Assembly (NCBI GenBank): GCA_040220135.1
Contig: JAVJTT010000024.1
Coordinates: 1-64,000 of the forward strand
Direction of reading: 5' to 3'
DNA: 64,000 nucleotides
Origin: CAJXMH01 sp040220135
GTDB lineage: Bacteria; Bacteroidota; Bacteroidia; Flavobacteriales_E; Vicingaceae
A program made the translations under genes and the position numbers. The stretch's first letter is position 1; each line of letters opens with the position of its first letter. Positions 59,663 to 64,000 of this stretch are shown here, piece by piece. Under the pieces are notes generated by a model, which was given only the letters and a program-made list of their open reading frames with translations, ran no database searches and had not been told where the DNA came from.

Positions 59663-62152
59663 ATGAAACTAGAAAATTACGTACAAGGCAAATGGACTCC
59701 CGGAGATGGAGAAGGAACTCCTTTGATCAATGCCGTTACCGGCGAGGAGATTGCTTTTTCAACCACCAAGGGACTTGATTTTGCTGATATCTTAGAATAT
59801 GGACGAAAAGTTGGAAATCCCGCTTTACGCAAAATGACCTTTCAAGAGCGTGGCTTAATGCTGAAGAAGCTGGCCATGCACTTAATGAAGAACAAGAAGA
59901 AGTTCTATCCCATCAGTTTTAAAACCGGTGCTACAAAAATTGATAGCTGGGTTGATATTGAAGGTGGCTTTGGTAACCTTTTTGCCAATGCTTCTTTGCG
60001 AAGAGAATTTCCAAATAAACCTTACCATGTGGATGGAGAAGGAATTGACCTTTCTCGCGGTGGCGACTTTATGGGACATCACATTATGGTTCCTAAAAGA
60101 GGGGTGGCTGTGCACATTAATGCCTTTAACTTCCCGGTTTGGGGAATGTTAGAAAAGTGTGCGGTAAACTGGATGGCAGGGGTTCCGGCCGTGGTGAAAC
60201 CGGCTACCAACACTTCTTTTTTAACTGAAGCGGTAGTGCGTGAGATCATTGATTCAGGAATTTTACCGGAAGGTTCATTACAGTTGATCTGTGGTTCGGC
60301 GAGAAGCATTTTGGATACCGTGGAATCACAGGATGTGGTGACTTTTACCGGCTCGGCCGATACTGGGAGAATGTTGAAATCCAATCCTCGAATTGTGGAA
60401 GAGGCTGTGCCTTTTAATATGGAAGCAGATTCTTTGAACTGTTCTGTTTTAGGTCCCGATGCAGCGCCCGGAACACCGGAATTCAAGTTGTTCATCCGAG
60501 AGGTGAAAAACGAAATGACTGTAAAATGTGGTCAGAAGTGTACCGCCATTCGAAGAATGATGGTGCCTGAGCAGTATGTAGAAGATGTGCAGATCGAATT
60601 AGGAAAGTCACTTTCTAGAACGGTAATTGGTGATCCTGCTTTAAAAGAAACCCGCATGGGTGCTTTGGTGAGTAAAGATCAAGTGGAAGAAGTGAGAGGC
60701 AGAGTAGAAGAGCTTCGCAAGAGTGCAGAACTGGTTTACGGCGACTTAGACAAAGTTGAAGTAAACGGAGCAGATTCAGAAAGAGGAGCTTTCTTAAGTC
60801 CGATTTTACTATTGGAGAAAGATCCGTTTAAAAACAAAGCGGTACATGAAGTCGAAGCCTTTGGTCCGGTAAGTACCATTATGCCTTACAAAGATTTAGG
60901 CGAAGCAGTTGAGCTTTCTCACATGGGGAAAGGTTCGCTTTGTGCTTCTATCGTCACTAATGACGATAAGATTGCCACTGAATTTACAGTGGAGGCAGCT
61001 TCTCATCACGGAAGAATTTTAGTCTTAAACCGCGAAAGTGCCAAGCAAAGTACCGGTCACGGTTCGCCACTACCAACTTTGGTTCACGGTGGACCGGGTA
61101 GAGCCGGAGGCGGCGAAGAAATGGGCGGCATGCGAGGAGTAAAGCACTACTTGCAGCGGACAGCCATTCAAGGTTCTCCGACTACCATTACTGAGATTAC
61201 CGGTATTTACCAAGCCAATGCCAAGTACAAGGAGCCGGAAAAACATCCTTTCCAGTATCATTTTGAAGATATAGAAGCCGGGATGTCGCTAAAAACAAAT
61301 AAGCGTACCATCACCGATTCAGAGATTGCCAATTTTGCCAATCTATCTTGGGATCACTTTTATGCGCACACCGATATCACTTCTTTAAATCATACCATTT
61401 TTGAGAAGCGAGCGGCACATGGTTACTTCATTCTTTCCGCTGCAGCGGGATTATTTGTTTATCCTAATAAAGGTCCGGTAGCTGCGAATTACGGCTTAGA
61501 TACTTGCCGTTTTATGCGTCCGATCTACCACAACGACACTATTTATGTGCGCTTGACTTGTCAGGAAAAACGCGACCGAGATGTAAAAGGAAAGCAGTTT
61601 CCATCAGGGGTAGTAAAATGGTTTGTAGAAGTTTTTGATCAAGACGATGAGAAGGTTGCCATTGCCACAGTACTGACTATGGTAGCGAAGAAAAGTCCTT
61701 TTACTGAGATCAAGCGTAGCAATGTGGAAGATTATTTGGCAAAGCTGAAAGAAGATACCAAAGCCAATTGGGGCATTATGACACCACAGCACATGATCGA
61801 GCATTTGGAGATGGGTTTTAGAAATGCCACCGGAAAAGAAAAAGTGGAAGTAGTAACTCCTGAAGAGCATTTGGAGAAGTACCAAGATTCACTTTGGAAT
61901 TTTAGAGCCATGCCGAAGAACTTTAAAATGCCGGCGATGAAAGAAGGCGAAACCGAAGCTCTTCGTCACGAAAACTTGATGAAAGCCAAGGAAGCCTTTT
62001 TAGAAGCTTGGGATGAGTATGAAGAATATTTTAAAGAAAATCCTGAAGCAGAAACACCCAATGCCGTTTTTGGAAATTTAGACAAAGACCACTGGGAGTT
62101 GTTGAATAGAAAGCATTTTAATCATCATTTTGAACAATTTTCATTGATTTAA
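59663..62152 (+). CDS. paaZ: Bifunctional PaaZ with an additional C-terminal DinB/DUF1569-like domain
   Basis: This 829-residue protein is about 150 residues longer than the E. coli PaaZ (681). Residues 1-520 are the aldehyde dehydrogenase domain with Glu254 (FNMEADS) and Cys293 (GQKCTA). Residues about 530-685 are the MaoC-like hydratase domain with Asp564 and His569 (WDHFYAHTD), aligned with E. coli Asp561 and His566. Residues about 690-829 form an extra domain with MTPQHMIEHLEMGF (from 706) and GNLDKDHWELLNRKHFNHH, resembling DinB/DUF1569 metal-binding proteins. The first two domains open the oxepin ring and oxidise the aldehyde. The function of the added part is unknown. Confidence 0.88.
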   Translation: MKLENYVQGKWTPGDGEGTPLINAVTGEEIAFSTTKGLDFADILEYGRKVGNPALRKMTFQERGLMLKKLAMHLMKNKKKFYPISFKTGATKIDSWVDIEGGFGNLFANASLRREFPNKPYHVDGEGIDLSRGGDFMGHHIMVPKRGVAVHINAFNFPVWGMLEKCAVNWMAGVPAVVKPATNTSFLTEAVVREIIDSGILPEGSLQLICGSARSILDTVESQDVVTFTGSADTGRMLKSNPRIVEEAVPFNMEADSLNCSVLGPDAAPGTPEFKLFIREVKNEMTVKCGQKCTAIRRMMVPEQYVEDVQIELGKSLSRTVIGDPALKETRMGALVSKDQVEEVRGRVEELRKSAELVYGDLDKVEVNGADSERGAFLSPILLLEKDPFKNKAVHEVEAFGPVSTIMPYKDLGEAVELSHMGKGSLCASIVTNDDKIATEFTVEAASHHGRILVLNRESAKQSTGHGSPLPTLVHGGPGRAGGGEEMGGMRGVKHYLQRTAIQGSPTTITEITGIYQANAKYKEPEKHPFQYHFEDIEAGMSLKTNKRTITDSEIANFANLSWDHFYAHTDITSLNHTIFEKRAAHGYFILSAAAGLFVYPNKGPVAANYGLDTCRFMRPIYHNDTIYVRLTCQEKRDRDVKGKQFPSGVVKWFVEVFDQDDEKVAIATVLTMVAKKSPFTEIKRSNVEDYLAKLKEDTKANWGIMTPQHMIEHLEMGFRNATGKEKVEVVTPEEHLEKYQDSLWNFRAMPKNFKMPAMKEGETEALRHENLMKAKEAFLEAWDEYEEYFKENPEAETPNAVFGNLDKDHWELLNRKHFNHHFEQFSLI

Positions 62153-62154
62153 AT

Positions 62155-62243
62155 GGGTACTTCGATACAATTCAAAAAGGACTTTGAGTTGAGTGTTGAA
62201 ATCACGAAGTATCGAAAAGTCCTTTTTGAATCACTCAGTACCC
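62155..62243. repeat. Long inverted repeat after paaZ
   Basis: GGGTACT with TTCAAAAAGGACTTT on the left pairs with AAAGTCCTTTTTGAA with AGTACCC on the right. A nested pair TTCGATAC/GTATCGAA is also present. It could serve as an attenuator or terminator, but lacks a T run right after the last arm; it may be a palindromic repeat. Confidence 0.65.
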
Positions 62244-62284
62244 TTCGTAATGTTAGAGTAATAATTTAGAAATCATTTTTTAAT

Positions 62285-63040
62285 ATGAGTGACGCATACG
62301 TAACTATAGATAAAGCCGAAAATGGCTTAGCTACCATAGAATTTTTTCACCCCAAACACAATTCACTACCGAGTGATATTTTGGCCAAATTGGCGCAGAC
62401 TATTACAGAGGCAGGTGAGGATGATGCAGTAAAATTGATCGTTTTGAAGAGTGGAGGCGACCGCACTTTCTGTGCCGGAGCGAGCTTTGATGAATTGATC
62501 TCCATAGAAGATTATCCTACCGGAAAGGAGTTTTTCATGGGCTTTGCTCGAGTGATCAACGCTTGTCGGAAATGTCCGAAACTGATTATTGGAAGAGTGC
62601 AAGGAAAAGCTGTTGGTGGTGGAGTAGGAGTAGCTTCGGCGGTTGACTATTGCTTGGCGACCAAATTCTCTTCTATTAAGTTGTCAGAGCTTAATATTGG
62701 AATTGGCCCTTTTGTGGTAGGCCCTGCGGTTGAGCGCAAAGTTGGTGTTTCAGCCATGAGTCAAATGACTATTAATGCCGATGAATTTTACAGTCCTGAA
62801 TGGGCAAAAGCCAAAGGCTTATACGCCGATGTTTTAGACAGTGCCGAAGAATTGGACGCTGAGGTAGACAAATTAGCTAACTATTTATTGAGCAAAAATC
62901 CAGAAGCACAAGCAGAGCTAAAAAAAGTGTTTTGGAGAGGCTGTGAAGATTGGGATAACTTATTGGAAAGCAGAGCCGAATTGAGCGGTAAAATGGTGTT
63001 GAGTTCGTATACGAAGGAGATTTTGGCGAAATACGCTTAG
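62285..63040 (+). CDS. Enoyl-CoA hydratase/isomerase family protein (paaF-like position)
   Basis: This 251-residue crotonase-fold protein has TFCAGASFDELISI and IIGRVQGKAVGGGVGVASAVDYCLA. It is more diverged from classical crotonases than PaaG; the usual second Glu/Asp site reads SELNIGIGPFVVGPAV. In this cluster the plausible role is the 2,3-dehydroadipyl-CoA hydratase (PaaF), but this is inferred from position only. Confidence 0.7.
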   Translation: MSDAYVTIDKAENGLATIEFFHPKHNSLPSDILAKLAQTITEAGEDDAVKLIVLKSGGDRTFCAGASFDELISIEDYPTGKEFFMGFARVINACRKCPKLIIGRVQGKAVGGGVGVASAVDYCLATKFSSIKLSELNIGIGPFVVGPAVERKVGVSAMSQMTINADEFYSPEWAKAKGLYADVLDSAEELDAEVDKLANYLLSKNPEAQAELKKVFWRGCEDWDNLLESRAELSGKMVLSSYTKEILAKYA

Positions 63041-63176
63041 TTAATTACGAATTACGAATCGGGGAATTACGAATGGAATTACCAATGGCTAATTTCGCCT
63101 GTTTCATGAAGCAGTTAATTACAAAAATCACAAATCCACTTGAGAAAGATCCATAAGCATTTGGCTATAGAAATAA
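63041..63176. repeat. AATTACGAAT repeats between the last paa gene and an EamA gene
   Basis: TTAATTACGAATTACGAATC and GGGAATTACGAATGGAATTACC give three tandem copies of a GAATTAC-type word, and GTTAATTAC recurs at 63040-63048 and 63113-63121. No gene or terminator is evident. The low-complexity style resembles the flanks of the four-helix-bundle genes. Confidence 0.45.
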
Positions 63177-64000
63177 ATGAATAACAGATTAAAGGGAGTT
63201 TTATCCATTGCGATTGGGGCGGCGAGTTATGGCGTTTTAGCCACTTTCGTTCAGTTGGCAAATAATCTGGGCTTTGGAACTGCAGGTTTAACCTTTGCTC
63301 AATATTTATTTGGTGCTGTGGTATTGACTGTGATGGCCTTTTTTAAAAGAAGTAAAGAGAGAGTTCAAGGCACACCGAAAGAGAAGTTCAAGCTCATGCT
63401 CTTTGGTACAAATTTGGGTTTAACTAGCAGCTTTTACTATTTGTCTATTCAATATGTACCGGTTTCAGTAGGTATTATTTTGTTGATGCAATCCATTTGG
63501 ATGGGAGTGATCTTGGAGTATTTTGTGAACCGGGAATTGGTAAATAGGACTAAAGTAGTTGGAGCATTAATAGCAGTCTTGGGTACCATTTTCGCTGCTA
63601 AGCTATTGGAAAGTAATATTGAGGTAAATTTTACCGGTATTGGTTTTGGCTTATTGGCCGCCTTAAGTTTTACAACCACCATGTATGCTACCAATCGAGT
63701 AGCACTCGAGCTACCCAATATTGTTCGAAGTAAATACTTGATATACGGCGCATTTCTAATAGTTGTCTTGTTTTGGAACTTTCAGATCATCGAGACTTTT
63801 AATTTGGAGCTTTTTCTAAAATGGGGTTTGTTTTTAGGTTTCTTTGGTACCATTTTACCGCCTATTTTATTCAATAAAGGGTTTCCGATAGTGGGCACAG
63901 GTTTAGGAGGAATTATAGCAGCCATGGAAATTCCGGTTTCTGTTTTTAGTGCTTATCTAATTTTAGATGAAAGAATAAGTGCTTTGCAATGGGTAGGGAT
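63177..64000 (+). CDS. EamA/DMT family transporter (partial)
   Basis: This frame begins at ATG 63177 and runs off the window end without a stop (about 274 residues seen). It has nine or so hydrophobic segments with the EamA two-repeat pattern: GAASYGVLATFVQLAN, YYLSIQYVPVSVGIILLMQSIWMGVILEYF, and a second half with IVGTGLGGIIAAMEIPVSVFSAYLILDERI. It is an inner-membrane exporter or importer of a small metabolite; the substrate is unknown. It stands 136 bp after the last paa gene and may be unrelated. Confidence 0.82.
   Translation, partial: MNNRLKGVLSIAIGAASYGVLATFVQLANNLGFGTAGLTFAQYLFGAVVLTVMAFFKRSKERVQGTPKEKFKLMLFGTNLGLTSSFYYLSIQYVPVSVGIILLMQSIWMGVILEYFVNRELVNRTKVVGALIAVLGTIFAAKLLESNIEVNFTGIGFGLLAALSFTTTMYATNRVALELPNIVRSKYLIYGAFLIVVLFWNFQIIETFNLELFLKWGLFLGFFGTILPPILFNKGFPIVGTGLGGIIAAMEIPVSVFSAYLILDERISALQWVG

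Noticed and set aside
1..64000. tRNA or rRNA genes
   Set aside because: No sequence with cloverleaf pairing or conserved rRNA blocks was seen; the only structured RNA found is the intron end.
1..64000. Integron integrase or transposase gene
   Set aside because: No tyrosine recombinase or transposase motif was found in any of the open frames, so the attC-like site stands alone.

Overview
The window looks like a chromosome segment of a Bacteroidota bacterium, most likely a marine-type Flavobacteriales or close relative. The evidence is giant secreted PKD-repeat proteins ending in the gliding-motility/CHU_C type domain of the type IX secretion system (T9SS), PorP/SprF outer-membrane proteins, a GldI-like FKBP lipoprotein, many short lipobox signals, TonB-CTD/M56/BlaI genes, and promoters of the TTTG/TAnnTTTG type. 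The sequence alone does not fix genus or species.

Layout. 1-134 is the 3' end of a group II intron. It abuts two genes (a secreted protein and a YafK-like L,D-transpeptidase) with an attC-like hairpin between them, which resembles a small integron-type cassette stretch. 2340-3840 is a 1.5-kb island with no intact gene; it holds repeated hairpins, a 104-bp and a 51-bp repeat, and the broken C-terminal tail of a second prolyl oligopeptidase. 3841-7873 carries two lipoprotein peptidases. 7980-16123 is a T9SS substrate module (PKD giant, TPR/PD40 protein, PorP/SprF). A lone sulfotransferase follows, then a seven-gene reverse-strand operon headed by a Dps protein (20436-17058), an nrnA-gldI-FKBP operon (20593-23894), and a dihydrolipoamide dehydrogenase-like flavoprotein that lacks the redox cysteines. 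25605-28996 is a putative copper-related operon: MbnP, an MbnH-type diheme protein, an outer-membrane protein and a Cys-rich small protein. miaA, an AddA/RecB-type helicase-nuclease and a second T9SS substrate module (33183-40590) follow, then kdsA and several housekeeping or unknown genes.

44924-63040 is a phenylacetate degradation cluster: paaE-A-B-C-D, paaG, paaH, paaI, paaJ, paaZ and one more enoyl-CoA hydratase. Together they would epoxidise phenylacetyl-CoA, isomerise it to the oxepin, open and oxidise the ring, and beta-oxidise the product. The phenylacetate-CoA ligase (paaK) and a dedicated regulator are not seen. The cluster is broken up by inserts: a reverse-strand T9SS/OMP/lipoprotein trio, a reverse-strand BlaI-M56-TonB module, and two small four-helix-bundle genes, each lying between imperfect inverted repeats. 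PaaZ carries an extra C-terminal DinB/DUF1569-like domain. The window ends inside an EamA-family transporter gene.

The strongest candidates for something not fully described are the two inverted-repeat-bounded four-helix-bundle elements inside the paa cluster, the PaaZ-DinB fusion, and the intron/attC-like cassette junction at the left edge. All functional calls come from reading motifs; no database search was run.
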